Notes under the pieces: generated by a model
Seen by the model: only the letters and a program-made list of their open reading frames with translations
Told to the model about the DNA's origin: nothing
Database searches by the model: none
Position numbers and translations under genes: made by a program
IMG/VR virus record: IMGVR_UViG_3300031787_000360
Coordinates: 1 to 37,983 of that record
DNA length: 37,983 bases
DNA from: a virus
Strand: one strand, 5' to 3'
Shown: in pieces, positions 15,711 to 23,246 of the stretch
Numbering within the stretch: position 1 is the first letter of the stretch
How the letters are laid out: each line of letters opens with the position of its first letter

Positions 15711-17204
15711 TTACGCCACAGTAACGGTGGTTCCACCGTCAAATTGACCAATTTTGATAACAACAAATTCAGCTGGACGCTGTAACGCCACACCAACTTC
15801 AAGATGGACTTCTCCATTATCAATAGATGCTTGTGGGTTATTTGTTGCATCAACCTTAACAAAGAACGCCTGTTGCGGGGTCGCTCCACGAAGACCGCCC
15901 TGTGACCAGAAGCCTGTTAAGAATCCGCTGACAGTCGCATTGATACGACGCCATAGAGCCTCATCGTTTGGCTCAAAGATCGCAAATTCTGTGAGATCTG
16001 TAAGTGCCTTACGGAGGTAAATAAGAGTTCTGCGTACTGGAACATATTTGTCAACATATCCAGTTTTAAGAGTGCGTGAGCCCATAACAACGATGCCTGA
16101 TCCTGGTACAAACTTAATTGCGTTAACTGGAGCGGCAGCAGAGTTCATGCTGTCTAGTTCTGCGTTAGTAAGTGTGCTTACAGATACAGCGCCAGCAACA
16201 CGAGTTTGTAGACCAGCAGGTGCTTTGAAGACACCGCGAGAAGCATCAGTTGTTGAGTAAATACCCACCAAAGCTGCTCCTGCACCTACAGTTTTTACTT
16301 GACCCGATGCTCCGCCAACTCCAACGGTTGGGTCAGAGATAACAAGTGCTGGGTAGTAAACCGCAGCGTAAGAACTAGGGGTGTATGTAGCAGCAAGATC
16401 TATAGCATCAGACGCGTTAGATGCTTTTGAGTCAATAACTACAAAAACATCATCTCTACTTTCTGCGTATGAAATAGCAGCATTAATAGTTGTTGCATCT
16501 GTTAGGCCTGGCACATTAAGAATTAATGATTGCATAATTGTGTCAAAGCCAGAGTAATCAGCAATAACTGTTACAGCAGAACCATTGGCTCCAGTGCTGA
16601 GTGCCTGGTTAGAAGCAACAGATGGGTTCCTATTTGCACCAGTTGTAGCTGAGCCTAAGTCAGTAGCAATTACATAAGTTGAAGCTCCATTGATTACTGA
16701 GACTGCATAACGAGTATCGGTTGAGGTCATACTAAGGTCAGTAAACCTTTCAACAATCTCTGCGTCTGTGTTTCCACCGTAATAAATAGTGAGATCAAAC
16801 TTTCCTGTTGTTAGAGAGTTAGAAATACTGGCATTGAGGTTGTTACCCCATGTGCCTTGATTTGCAGCAGTTAAACGAAGTGTTGCCAAAGGTGTTCCTG
16901 CACGATCATTGAAAGTACGGACAGCGCTTGCGGCTCCAGCTCCTACGACGCGCTCAACATATGCGCGGCTTCCTCCATTTGCAAAAAACATATAAACACC
17001 AAGAGGCAAGTCGTTACTTGCTACGGTGTTCCATGTTCCAAATAGATTTGTGTACTGGCTCCATGAAGTAACCAGCGTTGGAACAGTAGGTCCACGATCG
17101 TTAGCGCCAATAAATGCGCCAACAGAATCGGAGTTTGGCCCCACTGTTGATTGAATGGGATTTAGTACTTCTTGTACATAAACCCCAGGGCGTTGAAATG
17201 CCAT
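15711..17204 (-). CDS. tail sheath protein (497 aa)
   Basis: The N-terminus FQRPGVYVQEVLNPIQSTVG and GAFIGANDRGPTVPTLVTSW, then FGTWNTVASNDLPLGVYMFFANGG, are hallmarks of contractile sheath proteins (gp18/gpFI family). The C-terminus contains KYVPVRRTLIYLRKALTDLTEFAIFEPNDEALWRRINATVSGFL and the final VALQRPAEFVVIKIGQF strand, which makes the inter-subunit handshake. The length is typical for an injection-system or phage sheath with one inserted domain. AAGGAGATAAACTA before ATG 17204 is a good ribosome-binding site. The protein forms the contractile sheath around the tube. Confidence 0.95.
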   Translation of the reverse strand: MAFQRPGVYVQEVLNPIQSTVGPNSDSVGAFIGANDRGPTVPTLVTSWSQYTNLFGTWNTVASNDLPLGVYMFFANGGSRAYVERVVGAGAASAVRTFNDRAGTPLATLRLTAANQGTWGNNLNASISNSLTTGKFDLTIYYGGNTDAEIVERFTDLSMTSTDTRYAVSVINGASTYVIATDLGSATTGANRNPSVASNQALSTGANGSAVTVIADYSGFDTIMQSLILNVPGLTDATTINAAISYAESRDDVFVVIDSKASNASDAIDLAATYTPSSYAAVYYPALVISDPTVGVGGASGQVKTVGAGAALVGIYSTTDASRGVFKAPAGLQTRVAGAVSVSTLTNAELDSMNSAAAPVNAIKFVPGSGIVVMGSRTLKTGYVDKYVPVRRTLIYLRKALTDLTEFAIFEPNDEALWRRINATVSGFLTGFWSQGGLRGATPQQAFFVKVDATNNPQASIDNGEVHLEVGVALQRPAEFVVIKIGQFDGGTTVTVA

Positions 17205-17242
17205 TAGTTTATCTCCTTAGTTTTAAACAGAGTATCCATGTA

Positions 17243-17866
17243 TTAGACCATCGTGTAGCCAGTAGGGGGAGTCGTCTTATCCAGAAAGACTTCATCAACA
17301 ATTGGAGTTGCGGTGACTGCCACATAAGGTGACATCTCACTTATCACTCTGACTGTTAATGCGTTGCGAAGAATACGACGAGCTCCGCCGGTATCCTCCT
17401 CAACTCCGTCTAGTTTTGTATATCCATCAAGGAACATACTTCGATATGCCGTCTCAGTGTTTAACTGATTTGGCACAGCTAGCTTGCCGTACTTTGATGG
17501 AAACTTTTGTAGTAGTTGAATCAATAAAGCTCTATCGTGGCGTGGGTGGCGCGAATGTGAAGTAATTTGATACACAATGTCATATGCCACTGGGACATCA
17601 TAGGTGTAAATCAGTGAGCCACTTGCCGCAATCGTTCCTTGATAGTCTGAATCAGCAATACGACCTTGAATCTGTCGATCATTTGCTGGAACAATATCTA
17701 AAAGGTCAATGGTGACAAAAGGAAACTTTTGGTCGCGTATTTCCACATCTGGGTACCCAAACCACACTTGAACAGTTCTTCCCATATTCTTTTCATCAGA
17801 GACCGTCATACCAGCTAGGTAAGTTTTCAAGGCTAGGTCTTCAGCAATAACAAATGGATTAGGCAT
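17243..17866 (-). CDS. tail terminator/sheath-completion-like protein (207 aa)
   Basis: The sequence has the feel of tail-terminator proteins: an N-terminal helix (FVIAEDLALKTYLAG), a central 'P.V.I...DI.P' segment (KFPFVTIDLLDIVPANDRQ), PVAYDIVYQITSHSRHPRHDRALLIQLLQKFP, then a strand with ALTVRVISE. The YDI.YQI..hsRh..hd..L...l motif is common in phage tail terminators and in Pvc16/DUF4255-like proteins, which cap the tail tube. It lies right before the sheath gene in transcription order. AGAGGAGATAT upstream supports ATG 17866. The name is based on pattern and position. Confidence 0.65.
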   Translation of the reverse strand: MPNPFVIAEDLALKTYLAGMTVSDEKNMGRTVQVWFGYPDVEIRDQKFPFVTIDLLDIVPANDRQIQGRIADSDYQGTIAASGSLIYTYDVPVAYDIVYQITSHSRHPRHDRALLIQLLQKFPSKYGKLAVPNQLNTETAYRSMFLDGYTKLDGVEEDTGGARRILRNALTVRVISEMSPYVAVTATPIVDEVFLDKTTPPTGYTMV

Positions 17867-18197
17867 ATATCTCCTCTAGATTAAAGAGGTTGGACGCGAC
17901 ATGGTCTTTATAAAATTCTTTAATCAACGGCTGGATTTTGTAAATGAAAGATCTCAATACTGAGTTAGGCACCTGTCCAGTTTTTCCGTATTCCAGATCC
18001 TGGACTATCTGAGCTACCTCATCTGGGTAATCAATATAAAGGGAAGCTCCATCAAAGGAAACAGTCAATTGTTTAACAACTTTAGCCGGCCAGTTAGAGG
18101 CAAGGGCTAGGGACTGAAGCTCGTCAGTCAATACGGGGATTAGGTAGAAGGCAGCGTCAGAGACAGTGGCGTCTACTTCATTTGTTTCTGCGATCAC
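17859..18197 (-). CDS. hypothetical protein, probable head-tail or tail completion component (112 aa)
   Basis: I do not recognise the family. The start is GTG 18197 with GAGG close upstream; it overlaps the previous small gene by 20 nt and the terminator-like gene by 8 nt, showing tight coupling. The product is soluble and mixed alpha/beta, with FYLIPVLTDELQSLAL, a beta stretch KQLTVSFDGASLYIDYPDE and a helical C-terminus (SFIYKIQPLIKEFYKDHVA). Its place directly upstream of tail-terminator and sheath genes suggests a virion joining role. Confidence 0.7.
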   Translation of the reverse strand: MIAETNEVDATVSDAAFYLIPVLTDELQSLALASNWPAKVVKQLTVSFDGASLYIDYPDEVAQIVQDLEYGKTGQVPNSVLRSFIYKIQPLIKEFYKDHVASNLFNLEEIYA

Positions 18198-18348
18198 GCC
18201 TCAAAGCCTTCCCTACTACATATGCCCCTAATGCGCCGTAGAAAAGTTTTGTGCTGTCGTCCTTGTCAGGAAGGTTCTTTGCTATCTCTTTAGCAAACAG
18301 AACTTGATCAGGCTTATCTACTTTTGGTTGGTTCGGTAAACCAAACAT
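18178..18348 (-). CDS. small hypothetical protein (56 aa), first gene of the tail operon
   Basis: This short frame runs from ATG 18348 to TGA 18180-18178. AAGGAGA six nucleotides upstream is one of the best ribosome-binding sites of the window and supports expression. The product starts MFGLPNQPKVDKPDQVLFAK and has a short hydrophobic patch (LFYGALGAYVVGKAL) before a basic end (RRDRRNK). The patch could be a weak membrane anchor, but it is only ~15 residues. It is the first gene after the terminator at 18434-18455. Function unknown. Confidence 0.7.
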   Translation of the reverse strand: MFGLPNQPKVDKPDQVLFAKEIAKNLPDKDDSTKLFYGALGAYVVGKALRRDRRNK

Positions 18349-18396
18349 CGCAGTCTCCTTATGGAGTAGGGCACGTGTACAGCGCAGGGGTAGAGC

Positions 18397-18419
18397 TTTG
18401 ATTCCCGCATGGAATCAAA
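18397..18419 (-). promoter_or_regulatory. perfect 9-bp inverted repeat, operator or leader hairpin
   Basis: TTTGATTCC (18397-18405) and GGAATCAAA (18411-18419) are perfect inverted arms around CGCAT. The repeat lies just downstream, on the minus strand, of a TATACT box and about 50 nt upstream of the first tail gene, so it would overlap the transcription start. There is no T-run after it, so it does not look like a terminator. It may be an operator or a 5'-leader hairpin. Confidence 0.45.
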
Positions 18420-18422
18420 AAT

Positions 18423-18428
18423 AGTATA
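18423..18428 (-). promoter_or_regulatory. candidate -10 box TATACT of the tail operon promoter
   Basis: The minus strand reads TTTATACTAT immediately after the terminator, giving a TATACT hexamer at 18428-18423. No good -35 is seen at the right distance, since that space is occupied by the terminator stem. The start would be near 18416, inside the inverted repeat, giving a leader of about 70 nt. Confidence 0.4.
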
Positions 18429-18433
18429 AAGGC

Positions 18434-18455
18434 AAAAGCCCCCTTTCGGGGGCTT
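18434..18455 (-). terminator. Rho-independent terminator of the small-gene/fibre operon
   Basis: On the minus strand AAGCCCCC (18455-18448), a GAAA loop and GGGGGCTT (18443-18436) form a GC-rich 8-bp stem, with the T-run from 18437 to 18434. It begins five nucleotides after the stop codon of the lysine-rich gene. It ends transcription coming from the 23025 promoter. Confidence 0.85.
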
Positions 18456-18459
18456 AGCT

Positions 18460-18720
18460 TTACTTCTTTTCTTTCTTCTTTTCGGCTTTTTCTTCAGCTT
18501 TTTCTTTTGCCTTGACCTTCTTGATAATCGCATCGTCTTTCTTGCGATCCTCAGCTATGGTCTTTGGCTTCTTCTTTTTGCCATGGGCTTTGTCCAATTT
18601 TTCGAACATAGCCTTATCGTCCTTGTCTTTGATGCCAGCTTTTTTCATAAGACGGGCATCCATTTTTTCGTCCTTGGACTTTGTGTATTTGCCTTTCATG
18701 AAGCTAGGGGTTTTGGGCAT
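18460..18720 (-). CDS. lysine-rich small basic protein (86 aa)
   Basis: Starting at ATG 18720, which overlaps the TGA of the 19-aa gene (TGATG), the product is very rich in Lys and Glu: MPKTPSFMKGKYTKSKDEKM, then AMFEKLDKAHGKKKKP, and a C-terminal run of KAKEKAEEKAEKKKEKK. It is probably a mostly helical, highly charged protein that could bind nucleic acid or acidic surfaces. A TTG one codon upstream is a possible start. An AAGGGAAG sequence gives a ribosome-binding site. It is last in the tiny-gene cluster before the terminator. Not recognised as a named family. Confidence 0.7.
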   Translation of the reverse strand: MPKTPSFMKGKYTKSKDEKMDARLMKKAGIKDKDDKAMFEKLDKAHGKKKKPKTIAEDRKKDDAIIKKVKAKEKAEEKAEKKKEKK

Positions 18721-18779
18721 CAATGCTTCCCTTTACAAACTTTGCAGGAGCACTTGCAGTTATCTTTCTTGCATCCCAT
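18720..18779 (-). CDS. cysteine-rich micro-protein (19 aa)
   Basis: A 20-codon frame reads MGCKKDNCKCSCKVCKGKH. It has five Cys and seven Lys in 19 residues, with C-x4-C-x-C-x-C-x2-C spacing that recalls metallothionein-like or small zinc peptides. Its ATG (18779-18777) overlaps the TAA of the upstream gene, its TGA overlaps the ATG of the downstream gene, and AGAAGG lies about 10 nt upstream. The conserved style of overlap on both sides is the main reason to believe it is a gene. Confidence 0.5.
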   Translation of the reverse strand: MGCKKDNCKCSCKVCKGKH

Positions 18780-18907
18780 TATTTTTTACCCTTCTTCTTG
18801 TCTTTTACAGGCGCATCCTTCTTTGCAGCAAACTTCTTGTTCGCTGCTTTGAGGGTCTTCATCCCGTGCTTGTCCTTGGGACGGCCACAGCCGCAGGTCG
18901 CGCACAT
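18779..18907 (-). CDS. small MCATCGC-type Cys/Lys protein (42 aa)
   Basis: The frame runs from ATG 18907 to TAA 18781-18779 and begins MCATCGCGRPKDKHGM, followed by a lysine-rich tail (LKAANKKFAAKK and KDKKKGKK). C2, C5 and C7 form a C-x2-C-x-C cluster with a His at residue 14, a possible metal site. The adjacent upstream gene starts with the same seven residues, so the two N-termini are paralogous. TAATG overlaps on both sides show translational coupling. Function unknown. Confidence 0.65.
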   Translation of the reverse strand: MCATCGCGRPKDKHGMKTLKAANKKFAAKKDAPVKDKKKGKK

Positions 18908-19065
18908 TACTTCTTCTTCTTACGAAGAGCGGCAAAATCAGATCCTTCTAGCTTGCCGTTCTTGTCTTTATCAAGTTTCTTTTGCTTAGAAGATAATCCT
19001 TTTGCTGCTGCCTTCTTAGCTGGGGCTTTCTTTTTGTTACCCATGCAACCACATGTAGCGCACAT
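18907..19065 (-). CDS. small MCATCGC-type protein with EF-hand-like loop (52 aa)
   Basis: From ATG 19065 the product begins MCATCGCMGNKKKAP, has an Ala/Lys linker, and ends with KKLDKDKNGKLEGSDFAALR plus a poly-Lys tail. DKDKNGKLEGSD (residues 32-43) has Asp at positions 1, 3 and 12, Asn at 5, Gly at 6 and a hydrophobic residue at 8, the canonical layout of a single EF-hand calcium loop, with flanking helices short but present. Together with the Cys cluster it looks like a metal-binding micro-protein. Stop and start overlap neighbours as TAATG. Calcium binding is inferred from motif only. Confidence 0.7.
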   Translation of the reverse strand: MCATCGCMGNKKKAPAKKAAAKGLSSKQKKLDKDKNGKLEGSDFAALRKKKK

Positions 19066-19211
19066 TACTTCTTACCTGCTTTCTGTTTTTTGGGCTTTGC
19101 GACTTTGTTCTTGCCGGATCCTTCTGGGACACAGTTAGGAACCTTCTTGCCATTTTTCATTTTAAAACCAACTTGGACATAGCCGTCCCAGCATGGACCT
19201 TGCTTTGCCAT
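19065..19211 (-). CDS. small basic protein with CWDGYVQVG...VPNCVP motif (48 aa)
   Basis: The frame ATG 19211 to TAA 19067-19065 encodes MAKQGPCWDGYVQVGFKMKN, then GKKVPNCVPEGSGKN and a Lys-rich end. 'Y.qvG.K.knGk.VPNCVP' is a short motif I recognise from many phage proteins, often as a C-terminal segment of larger proteins; here it stands alone. Two Cys (residues 7 and 27) may pair or bind metal. It is coupled by TAATG to both neighbours. Function is not known. Confidence 0.7.
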   Translation of the reverse strand: MAKQGPCWDGYVQVGFKMKNGKKVPNCVPEGSGKNKVAKPKKQKAGKK

Positions 19212-19420
19212 TATTTCTCTTTCTTGTGCGGATTCTTTTTGTGCCAGTCTTTGACGGCTTTGACACCTTCTTTGACTGTTTTAGATCCGCCCTTTTTAGT
19301 GAGGTTAATCTTATCCCACTTGCCAGCCTTTGCCTTGGCTTCGTGGTCAACTAATACATCGCCTTTTTTGTTTTTCTTAACGGTGTGTTTAACCCCAGCA
19401 ACTTTCAAGGTCTTTGCCAT
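19211..19420 (-). CDS. lysine-rich small protein (69 aa)
   Basis: A short basic protein, MAKTLKVAGVKHTVKKNKKG, continuing with VLVDHEAKAKAGKWDKINLTKKGG and ending DWHKKNPHKKEK. It contains more ordered-looking text than its neighbours (a strand, then 'W.kinLtkk'), so it may fold. Its stop forms a TAATG overlap with the next gene. No known domain is seen. Confidence 0.65.
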   Translation of the reverse strand: MAKTLKVAGVKHTVKKNKKGDVLVDHEAKAKAGKWDKINLTKKGGSKTVKEGVKAVKDWHKKNPHKKEK

Positions 19421-19422
19421 TA

Positions 19423-19587
19423 TTAGCCTTTTTTTCTATAGCGGATAGTGGCTTTAGGTTTGCGGATAATTCCGCCAGCTTTCTTTCGGGATTTAGCGCC
19501 TCCAGTTTTGTATTTGCTACCAGTCAAGGCAACATTTACAGACTTCTTTGGGTCCTTTCCCGCAGTTTGACCGATTCTCTTAGGCAT
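19423..19587 (-). CDS. small very basic protein (54 aa)
   Basis: The frame begins MPKRIGQTAGKDPKKSVNVA and contains YKTGGAKSRKKAGGIIRKPK, ending RYRKKG. There is no acidic residue after D12, and Arg/Lys make up about a third of the product, so it would be expected to bind nucleic acid. It ends with TAA 19425-19423, just before the ATG of the next gene (19420). Its ribosome-binding site is weak (AAGAAGAAA). It is the first of the tiny-gene run after the 180-aa virion-like gene. Confidence 0.65.
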   Translation of the reverse strand: MPKRIGQTAGKDPKKSVNVALTGSKYKTGGAKSRKKAGGIIRKPKATIRYRKKG

Positions 19588-19605
19588 GTTTATTTCTTCT
19601 TTCTT

Positions 19606-20148
19606 TTAGGATTGAGCGTAAGTTGCGAACTGAGCATCGTTAACAAGTTCTTCAGGCATAAGTTGAGCACACTTGAGAACAATAATTGTACCGCGATCGG
19701 TGACATACCCTTGGGTCTGTGTTTGGATCGGACGGTACACCTGACCCTGCCAAGCCACTCGATACTTGTTAGCAAAGTTAATCTGTGGTCGGATAAAGCC
19801 GCGTTCATCAAAGAAAAGCTCAGGGCTAATTTCTTGTAGATCATCAATGTTTATAGTTAACTTGAGGGAATCGGATGAGTAGAAGCCTCGTTGATTAGTT
19901 TGGTTAACGCCATGGGTAATAGATGCACTGATAACAAATAGTTCGTAAGGACCGTTCCATACGCGACCGCTACCGACGGGTTCAACATCATAAATAGGAT
20001 CTTTAGTAGAGGCGGCATCGTTATAGATCCACCACTCCGCAGAGGTACCAAAAGGATTAGTTGCGTCTACGGTGATGCCAACACCAACTTCATCAAGTTC
20101 CCAGTCAGTAGAGAACCGACCACCCGGCTCAAAGGATCTTTGTGGCAT
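19606..20148 (-). CDS. hypothetical virion-associated protein (180 aa)
   Basis: I do not recognise the family. The protein is beta-rich, with WELDEVGVGITVDATNPFG, a segment around WNGPYELFVISASITHGVNQTNQ, a strand SLKLTINIDDLQEI, and a C-terminal YRVAWQGQVYRPIQTQTQGYVTDRGTIIVLKCAQLMPEEL. That C-terminal text looks like head-tail joining or tail completion proteins of contractile phages (a small barrel making 'V.w.G..yrp..'), so a neck or stopper role is conceivable. TAATG coupling to the glycosyltransferase gene is clear. No signal peptide. Confidence 0.65.
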   Translation of the reverse strand: MPQRSFEPGGRFSTDWELDEVGVGITVDATNPFGTSAEWWIYNDAASTKDPIYDVEPVGSGRVWNGPYELFVISASITHGVNQTNQRGFYSSDSLKLTINIDDLQEISPELFFDERGFIRPQINFANKYRVAWQGQVYRPIQTQTQGYVTDRGTIIVLKCAQLMPEELVNDAQFATYAQS

Positions 20149-21194
20149 TAGCTCTCCTTGGCTTTGTAGAATACTAGGTTACGGCTTAACCGCTCGTCTG
20201 TGGGGTTGAGCTCCACCGCCTTCTGCCCGTATTCAATAGCCAATTCTGTAAGCCCTAAGTTATAAGCAGCAAGCGCCGCTAAGTCATATACCTCGTGTCC
20301 CCAAGCAAAGTCTTCAACGATGTAATCAAGTCTTTTTTCTTTTATAAGAAGAGCGTTCTGCGCCCAGTCAAGGCATAGGCTCCAGTCTTTGTCATAGTAG
20401 TGCCGCGCCAATAGAACCATTGGCTCTCTGCTACCAGAGTATTCGGCAATAGACTTTTCGCACCAGTAAGGAGCGTTCTCTGGTTCTACACGAGCAAGGT
20501 AGTTCATAGCTGATGCTTTTTCAGGCGCCCACCAAGCCATAGTTAGGTAGCGCTTAAACTCTTTTGCTGACTGTTCAAATCTGCCATGAAAATAAAGTTC
20601 TCTTGCAAAGTAAAAAGATGCCCGCTCACTATGCGGATCTTCTTTAACTGCCATTTCAAGTAGAGGTAAATACTGTCCTCTTGACTTATTATTGTCAGGG
20701 CGATGATGTATTTCAAAGTTCATCTTAAGACGCTTTTCCTCAATACCGTAGGGGCTAGGTATTTCATGGATCGGAAAACGCCAGCGATATCCAAATCGAG
20801 TGTGGATTCTAAAGCCGTCAAACTCTGTGCCAGGACTTCCGTCTGGAAGCCATGATGTTATAAATCTGTAGAGGGGTCTAGTAATCCCCTGCTCGTGCGC
20901 TCGCTCAAGTTCTTCACGCCAACCGGGTTGTAGAACCTCGTCCATATCAAGAGCGATGCAGTAATCAATATCTGTAGGGAGCATGAAGAGCGCAGCATTG
21001 CGAGCGTCATCAAAACGCCACGGCTTAATGGTTACTTGGTGAACATTGATCCCAAGTTCTAAAGCTTTCTCCACAGTACGGTCAGTTGACCCTGTGTCCA
21101 TGATCATGAAGTAATCGGCGCCTTCGCCGGATCTAAACCAGCGTTCTACGAATTGTTCTTCGTTAAGGGCGATTGTATAAATCGCTACCTTCAT
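20148..21194 (-). CDS. GT2-like glycosyltransferase with C-terminal TPR-like region (348 aa)
   Basis: The N-terminal ~190 residues have the GT-A fold text of family-2 glycosyltransferases: VAIYTIALNEEQFVERWF, DYFMIMDTGSTDRTVEKA, then ALDMDEVL with D83-x-D85 as the metal-binding DxD. RFPIHEIPSP near residue 146 gives the usual late acidic and aromatic patch. Residues ~200-345 contain tandem helical repeats (SFYFARELYFHGRFEQSAKEFKRYL; LAAYNLGLTELAIEYGQKAVELNP) of TPR type. GT2-TPR proteins act on sugar-nucleotide donors; the acceptor here is unknown. It lies beside collagen-like fibre genes, so fibre glycosylation is a reasonable hypothesis. TAATG overlaps join it to both neighbours. Confidence 0.87.
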   Translation of the reverse strand: MKVAIYTIALNEEQFVERWFRSGEGADYFMIMDTGSTDRTVEKALELGINVHQVTIKPWRFDDARNAALFMLPTDIDYCIALDMDEVLQPGWREELERAHEQGITRPLYRFITSWLPDGSPGTEFDGFRIHTRFGYRWRFPIHEIPSPYGIEEKRLKMNFEIHHRPDNNKSRGQYLPLLEMAVKEDPHSERASFYFARELYFHGRFEQSAKEFKRYLTMAWWAPEKASAMNYLARVEPENAPYWCEKSIAEYSGSREPMVLLARHYYDKDWSLCLDWAQNALLIKEKRLDYIVEDFAWGHEVYDLAALAAYNLGLTELAIEYGQKAVELNPTDERLSRNLVFYKAKES

Positions 21195-21300
21195 TACTCA
21201 GAAAATACTAAGTCGTATCCGATTACTGCGCCAGAGTCATCTGTTACTTCAAACTTCTCAGCACCAGTTTCTGGATCAATACCTAAACTTCTACGTGGCA

Positions 21301-21301
<1 letters not shown>
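21194..21301 (-). CDS. 35-aa hypothetical protein between fibre and glycosyltransferase genes
   Basis: A 36-codon frame from ATG 21301 to TAA 21196-21194 encodes MPRRSLGIDPETGAEKFEVT, then DSGAVIGYDLVFSE. Its ATG overlaps the TAA of the collagen-like fibre gene, and its TAA overlaps the ATG of the glycosyltransferase gene. With this double TAATG coupling and no other gene in the gap, it is likely real. It looks like a small beta hairpin or strand-rich peptide; function unknown. Confidence 0.6.
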
Positions 21302-22653
<1,352 letters not shown>

Positions 22654-23025
22654 TTACACTCCTAACGCGTTTCCGCAATCAATAATAGTTGACCCACCGA
22701 ACACCGCAGTGGCTGAACCTCCATCAACATTTTGAAAGATCTCACCTGTTGGTCCAGTAGATCCGGTTGGACCCGTAGGTCCTGTTGGCCCTGTTGGTCC
22801 AGGAACTGTTGATGTAGGACCAGTTGATCCAGTAGGACCAGTAGAGCCTGTTGGGCCTAACGGACCAGTAGCTCCTGTCGGACCTGTAGGACCTGTGGCT
22901 CCCGTTGGACCTTGAATACCTTGTGCCTCATTGATTCTCCAAACCGATCCATCCCAACGCCATGTTTGATTATTAACCGTAAAGAGCTGGTTAAGCGTGG
23001 GGGAATCGGGAAAGTCAATTGGCAT
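22654..23025 (-). CDS. short collagen-like protein (123 aa)
   Basis: The N-terminal ~35 residues are a small domain ([28 protein letters not shown]) similar to units found between collagen stretches in the 468-aa fibre at 33952-35358. Gly-X-Y triplets (many G-P-T and G-S-T) follow at about 36-95, then a short non-collagen C-terminus ([26 protein letters not shown]). It would form a thin trimeric filament, perhaps a fibre accessory. The start ATG 23025 has no Shine-Dalgarno; a TACAAT box ends 7 nt upstream, suggesting a leaderless transcript. It is the first gene of this minus-strand unit. Confidence 0.85.
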   Translation of the reverse strand: MPIDFPDSPTLNQLFTVNNQTWRWDGSVWRINEAQGIQGPTGATGPTGPTGATGPLGPTGSTGPTGSTGPTSTVPGPTGPTGPTGPTGSTGPTGEIFQNVDGGSATAVFGGSTIIDCGNALGV

Positions 23026-23032
23026 GATAGTT

Positions 23033-23038
23033 ATTGTA
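23033..23038 (-). promoter_or_regulatory. candidate -10 box TACAAT for leaderless collagen-like gene
   Basis: On the minus strand GTACAAT is followed by 7 nt and then the ATG at 23025. This spacing would place the transcription start at or next to the A of ATG, and no ribosome-binding site is seen. TANNNT at 6-7 nt from the start codon is typical of leaderless mRNAs in actinobacteria. Confidence 0.45.
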
Positions 23039-23063
23039 CGGCTTTAATTTAAGAAGGTACTGC

Positions 23064-23069
23064 TAAGAT
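23064..23069 (+). promoter_or_regulatory. candidate extended -10 (TGC TAAGAT) for the plus-strand cargo operon
   Basis: TGCTAAGAT at 23061-23069 has an extended -10 TG and a TANNNT hexamer. Six nucleotides separate it from GTG 23076, so transcription could begin on the start codon. The best Shine-Dalgarno-like sequence (AGAAGG near 23052) lies too far upstream. It mirrors the minus-strand box 25 nt away, giving two back-to-back promoters. Confidence 0.4.
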
Positions 23070-23075
23070 AACGCC

Positions 23076-23246
23076 GTGAGAAAGCCTTTTATCTTTGAAG
23101 AAACCGAGAAGCAGGTAGAGCTAAAGGTAACCACCTACTGTCCTGAGAAGTGGCTACTGGTGGATCAAGAGACTGGGCAGGTATTCCGCGGAAATGCGGG
23201 TGGGTATTGGGATCGACTAGACCCAGTTATTAAGGAGAAAAAATAA
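23076..23246 (+). CDS. small hypothetical protein, first gene of the cargo operon (56 aa)
   Basis: The frame from GTG 23076 to TAA 23244-23246 encodes MRKPFIFEETEKQVELKVTT, then YCPEKWLLVDQETGQVFRGN and a C-terminus with GYWDRLDPVIKEKK. It is a strand-rich small domain; 'eKWlLvDqeTGqvfrGn..G.WdRl' is a pattern seen in small phage proteins of unknown function. TAATG overlap with the AhpD-like gene shows coupling, and GGAG just before provides that gene with its ribosome-binding site. Confidence 0.7.
   Translation: MRKPFIFEETEKQVELKVTTYCPEKWLLVDQETGQVFRGNAGGYWDRLDPVIKEKK

Noticed and set aside
18512-19138. 208-aa plus-strand frame rich in Leu, Phe and Ser
   Set aside because: It is the complement of lysine-rich codons (AAG/AAA become CTT/TTT) of the tiny genes; no ribosome-binding site or coupling, while the minus-strand frames show consistent overlaps.
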